Assembly (NCBI GenBank): GCA_001803165.1
Contig: MHAZ01000003.1
Span: 62,001 to 126,000, forward strand
Length of the DNA stretch: 64,000 bases
Source: Stygiobacter sp. RIFOXYC2_FULL_38_25
GTDB taxonomy: Bacteria; Bacteroidota; Ignavibacteria; Ignavibacteriales; Melioribacteraceae
Direction: 5' to 3'
The translations under genes and the position numbers were made by a program. Shown here piece after piece: positions 27,723 through 36,000 of this stretch (position 1 is its first letter; every line of letters starts with the position of its first letter). The notes under the pieces were generated by a model. The model made no database searches and had not been told where the DNA came from. It saw nothing but the letters and a program-made list of their open reading frames with translations.

Positions 27723-28634
27723 TTATACTGCAATTGAAGTGATGCTTCCCTCGTTACCTACTAATACTTCTTCTTTCAGATCCAGCTTATGAAGATTTAC
27801 ACTTATATCGAAAGGAAATGCGTCAATCATAAAATAGGAAGCTTGTTTTTCTTCTGTGCATGCACCGGCATTTACAAAACGTATTTTCTTCCTGAAGTAT
27901 TCACGCATTTCATGACTGTGCCCATGCAAAACCAGTTTAACATTGTTCTCGGAAAAAAGGTTAAGAAGTTTTTTCTTGCCGCGTAGCTTCATCGTGTAGC
28001 TCTCGATTTTATTCCAAAGAGTATTCTCAGAACTGGTTGAGATTTCCGATTTCTGATAGAAATGATGATGAATCAATACGATTTTAACTTTGTCATTAAA
28101 CTTTGGTCTTGTTAGATAACTTCTTATAATATTGCGGTTGGCTTTGCTAATTCTTCCATTCGAAGCAAATGGATTTTTAAATCTTGAATATTCATCTATC
28201 GAGTTCAATCCTACCAGCACTATATTTTTCAATTCCTTTATGAATGGGAAAAACACTTCTTCGTGAGGACGAATAGTGTTTTCGAATAATTCATGAAAGT
28301 GTCCGGCAAATCTCATAACTTTTTCCTTGTAGCTAACATTAAGGCACTTAAAAGGGAAGTTAAGAACATCCTGAGCAGTTTGTGGTCCGCCAAAAATATC
28401 ATGATTGCCAATCACAATAGATGATTTTTCGCTATGCAGAAGGCTGAAACTTTGAAGTAAATCTCTAAACTGAATTAATTCTTTTTCTTCAGCATTGTCG
28501 GAAATATCTCCGGTGAAAACGAAGTGTTGAGCCCCATTTTCTAACGCGTGTTCTATTAATCCTTTAATCTTAGCAATGTTGCTCTTCTTAAAATTCGAGC
28601 ACAAGTGTAAATCAGAAAGATGAGCAATTCTCAT
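27723..28634 (-). CDS. Calcineurin-like metallophosphoesterase
   Basis: 303 aa, no signal peptide, cytoplasmic. All five metallophosphoesterase motifs are present: 'AHLSDLHL', 'FTGDISDN', 'GNHDIFGG', 'LIHHHF' and 'LHGHSHEMRE'. Binds two metal ions and cleaves phosphomono- or diesters; the substrate could be a nucleotide, lipid head group or cyclic nucleotide. Its own candidate Pho promoter (28658-28714) suggests a role in phosphate scavenging or lipid turnover. Confidence 0.88.
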   Translation of the reverse strand: MRIAHLSDLHLCSNFKKSNIAKIKGLIEHALENGAQHFVFTGDISDNAEEKELIQFRDLLQSFSLLHSEKSSIVIGNHDIFGGPQTAQDVLNFPFKCLNVSYKEKVMRFAGHFHELFENTIRPHEEVFFPFIKELKNIVLVGLNSIDEYSRFKNPFASNGRISKANRNIIRSYLTRPKFNDKVKIVLIHHHFYQKSEISTSSENTLWNKIESYTMKLRGKKKLLNLFSENNVKLVLHGHSHEMREYFRKKIRFVNAGACTEEKQASYFMIDAFPFDISVNLHKLDLKEEVLVGNEGSITSIAV

Positions 28635-28657
28635 TTTTACCTTTAGAATCTGAAGTA

Positions 28658-28713
28658 CAAAAATATATTACCAATATTATCAGATTATTAAGGCAGCGTT
28701 AACAAACTATTAA
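28658..28713 (-). promoter_or_regulatory. Candidate Pho box and promoter of the metallophosphoesterase gene
   Basis: TTAA cores at 28688, 28699 and 28710 plus a degenerate TTAT at 28677, all 11 bp apart. The -7 box TATTTTTG, a perfect match to TAnnTTTG, runs from 28665 down to 28658, exactly 12 nt from the last repeat. The gene starts at 28634. Confidence 0.72.
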
Positions 28714-28729
28714 CTATTCAGAACCAGTT

Positions 28730-28785
28730 TTAACAATTACTTAACTGTAGGTTAATTATGAGGTAACAATAGAACACGATATTTG
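28730..28785 (+). promoter_or_regulatory. Candidate Pho box and promoter of the NeuB-like gene
   Basis: TTAACA at 28730, TTAACT at 28741, TTAATT at 28752 and GTAACA at 28763, each 11 bp apart. The -7-like box GATATTTG (one mismatch) starts at 28778, 12 nt after the last core ends, and AAGGAG plus ATG follow at 28796-28809. Back-to-back with the box for the metallophosphoesterase. Confidence 0.75.
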
Positions 28786-28808
28786 TGCTGTAATTAAGGA
28801 GCTATCTA

Positions 28809-29705
28809 ATGAGTACAAAAGTAAAAATTGGTTCGCGTTTAATTGGCGAAGACGAGCCGGTATATATTATTGCAGAAATTGGAATAAACCATAATGGTTC
28901 AATGGCGTTGGCAAAGAAGTTAATTGACGGAGCTGCTTTTGCCGGATGCGATGCTGTAAAATTCCAGAAGAGAACTCCGGAATTATGTGTTCCTCAGGAT
29001 CAATGGAATATTGAACGGGATACTCCCTGGGGAAGAATTACATATCTGGAATACAAACATAAAATTGAATTTGGCTTCTCCGAGTATGAGCAAATAGATT
29101 TTTACTGCAAAGAAAAGGGAATTGACTGGTTTGTTTCCGCATGGGATGAAGAGTCTGTTGAGTTTATCGAGCAGTTCAATCCGATAGCCTACAAAATTGC
29201 TTCTGCAACTCTTACCGATGAAGATTTACTGTATAGAATTCGTCAAACCCAAAAACCGGTGATACTCTCAACCGGAATGTCCACAATGGAAGAAATTGAT
29301 GAAGCAGTTAACAACCTTGATAAAGATAACTTACTTCTCGCTCAATCAACTTCTACATATCCTTGTAAAGAAAGTGAGTTGAACTTAAGAATGATAGAAA
29401 CCTACAAGCAGTTGTACCCGAATATTCCAATTGGTTACAGCGGTCACGAAACGGGATTAGCACCAACATTAGCAGCAGTAGCTTTAGGTGCAACTTTTGT
29501 AGAAAGACATATCACTTTAGACCGGGCAATGTGGGGAACGGATCAGGCGGCTTCAGTTGAAGTTAATGGAATGTTTCAGTTAGTAAGAAATATCAGAGAC
29601 ATTGAAAAATCTTTAGGTGACGGCAAAAAAAAAGTTTACTCAGGCGAGTTAAAAAATCTTACTAAGATGAGAAAGTATAAAAACTCTCAAAAGTTAGTTG
29701 GTTAG
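28809..29705 (+). CDS. NeuB-family (N-acetylneuraminate synthase-like) protein without SAF domain
   Basis: 298 aa. TIM-barrel NeuB domain: 'YIIAEIGINHNGSMALAKKL', 'CDAVKFQKRTP', 'YKIASATLTDEDLL', 'LSTGMSTMEEI', 'GYSGHETGLAPTLAAVALG' and 'ERHITLDRAMWGTDQAAS' carry the PEP- and metal-binding residues. NeuB enzymes condense PEP with an N-acyl hexosamine to make nonulosonic acids. Typical members have about 345 residues with a C-terminal antifreeze-like SAF domain, which is absent here. Neighbouring sialic-acid genes (neuA, neuC) are missing, so the product is unclear. Strong RBS and a Pho-type promoter. Confidence 0.85.
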   Translation: MSTKVKIGSRLIGEDEPVYIIAEIGINHNGSMALAKKLIDGAAFAGCDAVKFQKRTPELCVPQDQWNIERDTPWGRITYLEYKHKIEFGFSEYEQIDFYCKEKGIDWFVSAWDEESVEFIEQFNPIAYKIASATLTDEDLLYRIRQTQKPVILSTGMSTMEEIDEAVNNLDKDNLLLAQSTSTYPCKESELNLRMIETYKQLYPNIPIGYSGHETGLAPTLAAVALGATFVERHITLDRAMWGTDQAASVEVNGMFQLVRNIRDIEKSLGDGKKKVYSGELKNLTKMRKYKNSQKLVG

Positions 29706-29774
29706 TTTTATGTGGTGGTGAGTAAGCAATGCCCTTATCTCCGGCACTGCTAAAGGGTTCCACAGCCCTCCTCA

Positions 29775-29801
29775 AAATCCCCTCTTAAGGGGATTTCTTT
29801 T
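29775..29801 (+). terminator. Rho-independent terminator of the NeuB-like gene
   Basis: Perfect 8-bp inverted repeat AAATCCCC / GGGGATTT with a 6-nt loop, followed by CTTTT, 70 nt after the NeuB stop. Confidence 0.8.
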
Positions 29802-29821
29802 AAACACGAGAAGGAAATAAA

Positions 29822-29941
29822 ATGAAAAAAATATTAATCTCTCAACTCTTTATACTAATAAGTTTCGTATTGTCTGTAATAGGCAGTGTTCATTTCATAA
29901 AACTTATACTTACTTATGAATTATTTAGGCAGATAGATTAG
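29822..29941 (+). CDS. Possible 39-residue membrane peptide
   Basis: Too short for the ORF track. ATG at 29822 preceded by GAGAAGGAAATAAA (AAGGA, spacing about 7). The peptide starts MKKILISQLFILISFVLSVI and continues GSVHFIKLILTYELFRQID: a basic start, one hydrophobic segment of about 25 residues and a polar tail. It could be a single-pass small membrane protein. It follows the NeuB terminator, so it would need its own promoter. No homologue recognised. Confidence 0.4.
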   Translation: MKKILISQLFILISFVLSVIGSVHFIKLILTYELFRQID

Positions 29942-29974
29942 ATAGAAAATTCAATGACAGCTTTGCATGAGAGC

Positions 29975-31726
29975 TTAAGCAGTTGCTTTGAGGTTTGCAT
30001 AGTTGTTGGACAACATAAACTTCTGTTTCTTTTCTTCTTTGATGAGATTAACATCAACCAATATGAGACCGTCAATACAGTTCTCGAAATCCGGGTCTGT
30101 TCCAAAATCTAAAAAGTTTACCCCTCCGGTCTCGCATAATTCAGAATAATGTTTATAGAGAACCGGCACCGTAAACCCGAATGGCTTAAGTATCTTTTTT
30201 AATATTTTGTAATCATCCTTTGTTGTTTCTCCGGTAAAAATATTTGCAAGCTCTGCAGAGCTATTTTCTGATATGATAAACTTTCTCTTGGATTCAATAA
30301 GCTGCTCTTTACTTCCATACCATTTGTTAAAGTAATAGACAATCATTTCTTTGGCGGCAGCCGGATAGTTATTGCTTATGCTAACACCACCGAATAAATA
30401 TTTAACGGAATTATCATGCTGAAGATAAGCGCCTATACCCTGCCAAAGGTAATTAAGAGCGTTTGTGTTCCAATATTTACTTTGAACAAAACTTCTTCCA
30501 AGTTCTATCGAATCGCTTAAATAGTTTTCAGTAAAAGTTGGACTATAATTAAACAGAGTTGAAGTATAAAAGCCTTCGCTCCCAACTTTTTCCATTATTT
30601 GATTTCCTGAGCCTATTCTATAAGAACCAATAATTTCCAACTCTGCTTCATCCCATAAGATTAAGTGTGAATAGTGCGTATCGAACTTATCAAGATCGTA
30701 GTTTTTCCCGGTTCCCTCACCTACTTTTCTAAACGTTAATTCACGCAAACGAGCTATTTCATTTACGGTGTGGGGAGATTCATTTCGTGTAGTTAAGAAA
30801 ATCCGGATGTTGTTCTTGGTTATACCGAGCAACTGAGAGTTAAGAAGCTCCATTTTGATAAGCTTTCTATCTACCGGGTGAATTACGTTTTTCTCAGTCG
30901 TATAAATTCCTTTTTTGTTTTTGCCGATCAGATATACGTGCTTTTTCAGCAACTTTGTCTGATACTCATTATCAATTAGAGCTGAAGAAAAAACCTTTGC
31001 AGGAATAATATCCCCAATTTTTAATTTTATTACATGATTTGTCTTGTTGAATAGCTCGTGAGAAAGCAGCAGCATCGAGACTTTTTTGTTCAGTAAAGAA
31101 ACAAAATAAAACAGAAACGAGTTGCGCGCTTCAATGTAAACCGGAAGTACAGGAGAGCTGAATCTATTTGCAAAATGTACCGCCCCTTTATGCCATTTAG
31201 AATCAACAATGGAAAGTCCCTTTAAGCGGGAAACTTCTGCCGCCGGAAATAGAATTACTGCAAATTCATTTTGCAGCGCTTGCCGAATTTCGTTAATTGA
31301 ATTTTTCTGTGCTGATTTACTATCGAGTTTAATCGGTATAAGTAAATTGCGTATTGGTTCTATGTTGTATAGAATTTCATTCGCAACAATCTTCACATCG
31401 CGTCTTACTTCTAAAACCGCCTTGAGAAGCGAGAGAGCGTCTAAACTGCCAATCGGGTGGTTGGCTACACAAATTACTCTGCCATGTGATGGGATTTTAT
31501 AATGATCTCTGCTGGAAATGAGGTAAGAAAAGTTCAGCTCATCAAACAACTGATTGATAAACTGCTTGCCATCCAGATGGGAGTAATTTTTGATAAATCT
31601 TTCAACTCTACTCAGGTAAATTAATTTCGAAACTATTTTAGCAAGAACCTTTTCAATAGCAATTGAAAGGCGTGAGCTGCCAAGTTTTAGCTTTAACGAA
31701 ATAACGTTAGTGAGTTCAGTTTTCAT
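29975..31726 (-). CDS. OlsF-like bifunctional acyltransferase (ornithine/amino-lipid synthesis)
   Basis: 583 aa, two domains. N-terminal glycerolipid acyltransferase (about 90-270) with the hemolysin-type 'ANHPIGSLDALSLL' block and 'VILFPAAEVSRLKG'. C-terminal GNAT-like acyl-ACP N-acyltransferase of the OlsB/Acetyltransf_5 type (about 320-480: 'REL TFRKVGEGTGKNYDLDKFD' in two blocks, 'HLILWDEAELEIIGSYRIG', 'ELGRSFVQSKYW'). This order matches OlsF, which makes phosphorus-free ornithine lipids in two acylation steps. Last gene of an operon under a candidate Pho box; its start overlaps the 118-aa gene stop (ATGA). The amino-acid substrate is inferred, not proven. Confidence 0.82.
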   Translation of the reverse strand: MKTELTNVISLKLKLGSSRLSIAIEKVLAKIVSKLIYLSRVERFIKNYSHLDGKQFINQLFDELNFSYLISSRDHYKIPSHGRVICVANHPIGSLDALSLLKAVLEVRRDVKIVANEILYNIEPIRNLLIPIKLDSKSAQKNSINEIRQALQNEFAVILFPAAEVSRLKGLSIVDSKWHKGAVHFANRFSSPVLPVYIEARNSFLFYFVSLLNKKVSMLLLSHELFNKTNHVIKLKIGDIIPAKVFSSALIDNEYQTKLLKKHVYLIGKNKKGIYTTEKNVIHPVDRKLIKMELLNSQLLGITKNNIRIFLTTRNESPHTVNEIARLRELTFRKVGEGTGKNYDLDKFDTHYSHLILWDEAELEIIGSYRIGSGNQIMEKVGSEGFYTSTLFNYSPTFTENYLSDSIELGRSFVQSKYWNTNALNYLWQGIGAYLQHDNSVKYLFGGVSISNNYPAAAKEMIVYYFNKWYGSKEQLIESKRKFIISENSSAELANIFTGETTKDDYKILKKILKPFGFTVPVLYKHYSELCETGGVNFLDFGTDPDFENCIDGLILVDVNLIKEEKKQKFMLSNNYANLKATA

Positions 31727-32079
31727 AAATCCTTAATTTCTTGTTGGATGAGTTTTTCATCATGGAGTGAGTTTAACAACTCAAATCTTTCCGGATTTAA
31801 TTCCAGTTTATATTCGTTGATAAAAACATAGCTGATGTCTTCGGTACTCTTAAGCCATTGTTTGTTTGCAAGTATTTCTAATAGGATGCGGTTTTCTTTG
31901 TCGGATAAGTCCTTTAGTATAAACCGTTCTTCATTGGAAAGCTTTTTAGAATATTCTTCTTCATTTTTTATCTTTCTATAAATATTCCGTTTGTATTTAC
32001 TGATACGGTGAAACTCATTCACCAGATTTTCAAAAAATGGAGAATTGTATAAGACGATATCGAAATTTATCCGAGACAA
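31723..32079 (-). CDS. Hypothetical protein in the OlsF-like operon
   Basis: 118 aa, soluble, highly charged and helical, with no signal peptide or membrane segment ('IYRKIKNEEEYSKKLSNEER', 'NRILLEILANKQWLK'). Not recognised. Translationally coupled to the downstream acyltransferase (4-nt overlap) and 24 nt after a 77-aa membrane protein. Cotranscription makes a regulatory or partner role for the acyltransferase plausible. Confidence 0.6.
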   Translation of the reverse strand: MSRINFDIVLYNSPFFENLVNEFHRISKYKRNIYRKIKNEEEYSKKLSNEERFILKDLSDKENRILLEILANKQWLKSTEDISYVFINEYKLELNPERFELLNSLHDEKLIQQEIKDL

Positions 32080-32103
32080 TTAAAACTCACCGCAAGTTTC
32101 ATA

Positions 32104-32337
32104 TCAGAGCGTAGCCAAAGAATCTATATCGGCAGGATAGACCGGTAGTTTCTCAGCATCGGGATTAGAGTACTTAGCGCCTTTAGTTGAAAGCAAAAGA
32201 AGAATTAAAATTGAAAGTCCCGGCAAAACTTGTCCCATCGTAAACCAATCCTTTTGGCTTCTCGATTTCTTATTTGCAATAAGAGAACAAATTGTACCGG
32301 AGACCAACCCAATGATTGCATAATAAAGTCCAAACAT
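32104..32337 (-). CDS. Small membrane protein, first gene of the OlsF-like operon
   Basis: 77 aa with two predicted transmembrane helices (about 3-21 'GLYYAIIGLVSGTICSLIA' and 33-52 'MGQVLPGLSILILLLLS') joined by a basic loop (NKKSRSQKD), then a short polar tail. No family recognised. It is the gene directly behind the Pho-type promoter at 32360-32415. Confidence 0.6.
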   Translation of the reverse strand: MFGLYYAIIGLVSGTICSLIANKKSRSQKDWFTMGQVLPGLSILILLLLSTKGAKYSNPDAEKLPVYPADIDSLATL

Positions 32338-32359
32338 AACTTCCTCTAATAATGTTGAA

Positions 32360-32415
32360 CAATATTATATAACGAGTATTAACTGAAGATGAACGAATCA
32401 TTAAGTTTGTGTTAA
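32360..32415 (-). promoter_or_regulatory. Candidate Pho box and promoter of the OlsF-like operon
   Basis: TTAA cores at 32379, 32401 and 32412 plus a degenerate TGAA at 32390, 11 bp apart. Read on the minus strand the first is TTAACA. The -7-like box TAATATTG (one mismatch) begins at 32367, 12 nt from the last repeat; the ATG is at 32337 with AGAGGAAG before it. Confidence 0.7.
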
Positions 32416-32440
32416 ATGATTGCCGCAATGCCTTATCCAG

Positions 32441-32668
32441 CTACAAAAGGGAAAAAGCCGCGTAAAGAGAATATTGGCTGCTATGGATATCTATAAGTTC
32501 TACGTTGTCAAAATTCTTATAGGAAATTTTGAGAAGAGTGTTTTGTTCGTTACGAACTGTTAGAAATGTTTCTCCGATATTCTCCACAACTCCTATGAAA
32601 CTTTGTTTATCAGAATGTTTGGGAAGCGGGAAATTATATTTAACAAGTTTACCAATTGATAATTCCAT
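32441..32668 (-). CDS. Small predicted beta-barrel protein under a Pho-type promoter
   Basis: 75 aa from Met 32668 (MELSIGKLVKYNF), which has GAGGTG 6 nt upstream; the track start (32680) lies almost at the predicted transcription start. The pattern 'FIGVVENIGETFLTVRNEQN' and 'TLLKISYKNFDNVELIDI' suggests a small SH3-like or Sm-like barrel. No family recognised. Monocistronic, just behind the box at 32692-32747. Confidence 0.6.
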   Translation of the reverse strand: MELSIGKLVKYNFPLPKHSDKQSFIGVVENIGETFLTVRNEQNTLLKISYKNFDNVELIDIHSSQYSLYAAFSLL

Positions 32669-32691
32669 ACAGCACCTCAATTTGTTCTGAT

Positions 32692-32747
32692 GAAACTTAA
32701 CAGTTCGATTTTACTATACGGTTAAGTGAGCGTTAAAAATCCATTAA
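32692..32747 (-). promoter_or_regulatory. Candidate Pho box and promoter of the 75-residue protein
   Basis: TTAA cores at 32722, 32733 and 32744 plus a degenerate TTAC at 32711, 11 bp apart (minus-strand readings TTAACC, TTAACG, TTAATG). The -7-like box TAAGTTTC (one mismatch) starts at 32699, again 12 nt from the last repeat; start codon at 32668. Confidence 0.7.
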
Positions 32748-32750
32748 TTT

Positions 32751-33024
32751 TCAAAGTGGAAGCTGAGTGGAAAACTATATGAGATGATTCGATCCAACTA
32801 GAAAACGATGCGACTATGAATGATATTATTGGCTAATTTCTATAAAGCTAATTAAGATGGCGGTTTCCAAAAATGAAGTGAACCCGAGGCGACAATTCTC
32901 GAATCAATTTTTTGAGGACATTAATAAATTTCATACGACCTTTTTCAAACCAGTAAGTATTAGCTAAGCAGCCATTGCCAACCGGTTTGTAATTGCTTTT
33001 GTACTTTTCAAAATAAACTCACTT
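32751..33024. other. Gene-free gap before the chemosensory cluster
   Basis: 274 bases between the Pho box at 32.7 kb and the hybrid kinase stop. I see no gene, RNA, strong hairpin or repeat in it. It separates the phosphate island from the chemosensory cluster. Confidence 0.5.
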
Positions 33025-36000
33025 TCATTTTTTAATTTCCTGAAGAGAATTTTCTACTAAACTAAGCAGTGTATTTTTGGTAAAAGGTTTAGCTAAATAA
33101 AAATCAAATCCTTCACTTAAAAAACGTTCTCTATCGCCTATCATAGCATAAGCTGTTACGGCAATTATGGGAACATGCATATATCCCGGAATTTTTCTTA
33201 TTTGATTCATTGCTTCAACACCATCTATTCCCTCCCCGAGATTTATATCCATTAGTATCAAGTCGAATTGTTCTTTCGAAGCCAATGTTACTCCTGTAAT
33301 TCCGTCCTGAGCTTCTATTATTCTTAGATGAGCCGCCAGGCAATGATTCATAAATAAGCGGTTTGAAGAATTGTCATCAACTATCAATGCAGTTTTTAAT
33401 CCTTTTTCACCTGTAGTAGGAGGTTTAACAAATGTTGTTTTACTCCTTTCTTCTACCTTCATTTTAATTTGGTTTTCATCCAAAATCGCCGGCAGCCAAA
33501 TTGAGAAAGTAGTTCCTTTACCTACTTCACTTTCTACTTGGATAAACCCTTTCATTAATTCAACAATTCTTTTGGCAATTGTTAACCCGAGTCCCGTTCC
33601 TTCGTGACCCCTGCTGTAACCTTCGTCAACTTGTCTAAACTCGCTAAAGATTTTTTCTAAATTATGCTTTGATATTCCAATTCCGGTATCAATGATTGTA
33701 ATAACTGCCCAATCTAAATCTTCTTTTCTTTCGTGATGCAAAGAGATAAAGACACCTCCAACTTTTGTAAACTTGACTGCGTTGTTAACCAAATGAAAGA
33801 TTGCTTTACCAAATAGTTCGCTGTCAATCTGAGCCATCATATATGTATCACTGAGCTCTGTTTTCAAAAATAGCCGTTTTGCCTGAGCCATAGGTGTAAA
33901 AGATATTGCCCTTTGTTTAATTTCGTTTGCAAGGTTGTAGGGTTTCAACTTTAAAAACGATTTCGCTGTCTCAAGCTTTGAAATTTCCAAGATCTCACAC
34001 AGAGTGTTGTTTAATCTTTGCCCTCCTTCAATAATGTTATTTACAAATGCCAAATGCTCTTGATTTTCCAATTCATTCTGAAGCAATTCTGCAAAGCCTA
34101 ATACGGAAATTAACGGCGTTCTCAATTCATGGCTCATATTAGTAAGGAAGCAGTTTTTAAGTTTATTCATCTCCTCTGAATGCTCTTTTGCTTTTATAAG
34201 TTCTTCCTCAACTTTTTTCCTCTGAGTAAGATCTACATACATGCCATATATGCCAATTATTTTATCATTTAGAGTAACGGGGACGCCAATGATCTGCACG
34301 TACACATTAGAGCCATCTTTTTTTCTGCGGTAGCTTTCTTTGTTAATATAGTTACCGCCGCGAGTTAAATCGGAATAACTCTTAGCTTCCACTCTCAATT
34401 CGGGTGGAACGATTGAATCCGATAATGGCTTTCCCTTAATTTCATCAAGAAAATATCCAAATAAAATTGTGAACGACTCGTTAGTAAGTACAATTCTATC
34501 TTCATCATCCAGCAGAACAATAGCAATAGGAGAATTATCAAATAATTGCGCAAACTTATTTTTTTGAAAAATAATTTCTTCTTCTGCTTGTTTACGGTCT
34601 GTAATATCATTTATACTTGATAGAATGCACTTTTCATTTTGTATTGATATTATTTCCGCAGAAAACAGCCCTACTATTGTATCACCGGATTTTTTATTGA
34701 ACGAGAATGTCTTACTCGAAATGCTATTTCCTTTCAACAATTCCGAAATAACATATTTGCGGTTGTTTTCGTCCTCCCAAAGATTTAATTCTACCGAAGT
34801 CTTTCCTGTGACTTCTTCTGTTGTGTAACCGGTTATAGAATAAAAACTATCGTTTGCTTCTATTATTTTCCCATCTGATAATCTGGTAATTGTTAGGGCA
34901 TAAGATGCAGATCTAAAAGCTGATGAGAATTTCTCTTCGCTTCTTCTAAGTTCTTCCTCCGTGCGTTTCCGCTTCTCTTCATTCCGTATATATTCGAGCG
35001 CAAAAGATATATCTGTTGCCATTTCGGAAAGTAAACTAATTTCTTGTTCATCAAAGAAATTGACTTCATTTGAATAAATACAGTAACAACCAATTATTTT
35101 TCCATCACCTTTAAGCGGGAATGCCGCAAATGACTGATAACCATATGCCAATGAATTTCTTTTCCAAATTTCCGTTAGAGATTTGTCTTTTTTTATATCA
35201 TTCGAAATAAAGCAATTCCCTATGTTCAAAGCGTTAACTATTGGATTAGAGTTATAATCAACATCTATTAAATTGTTTACCGAACCGGCTGTTGCAAATG
35301 TTTCAATCTTCTTCGTATCATTATTTATAATACCAATCCAAGCACTCTGAAATTTCCCAACATCAATTGCAATCATACAGGCATCTTTAAGCAACTGATT
35401 GGGATCGTGAATTCTAACAATTGCCTGGTTGATATTACTTAGTACGGCATACACACGGTTTAATTTTATTATTCGTTCTTCAGCACGTTTACGGATTGCA
35501 TTTTCAGAAGAAAGTTCCGCTGTTCTTTCAGCCACCAATTCTTCCAGATGCTCATTTATTTTTCTTAAATCGTCCTGCGTCTGTACCAGTTCCTCATTTC
35601 TCTGTACGGCAGCCTCATAAGAAGAGAGAAGCAATGTAAGCATCTGCTGTTGACCTGCTGTGATAAACCGTCTCTTGCCTCCTAACATTATTTCAACGCC
35701 AATTCTTACTCTTTCATTTTTGTAAATATTTCTATTAGATAGAATATGCTGAACATGGGAGATGAGATAGTCTTCACTATAGGGTTTTGTAATAAAATTA
35801 TCTGCGCCGCAAGATATTCCTTCAAGAACATCTTCAGTCCTGGTAAGAGCAGTCAGTAGAATAACCGGAATATCCATCATTTTTTCACTGGCTTTTATTT
35901 CTTTGCAAAGCTCGTAACCATTCATTTCCGGCATTACAATATCACTAATAATCAGCATGGGTTTACGTTCATTAATGCATTCCAGCGCAATGTTTCCGTT

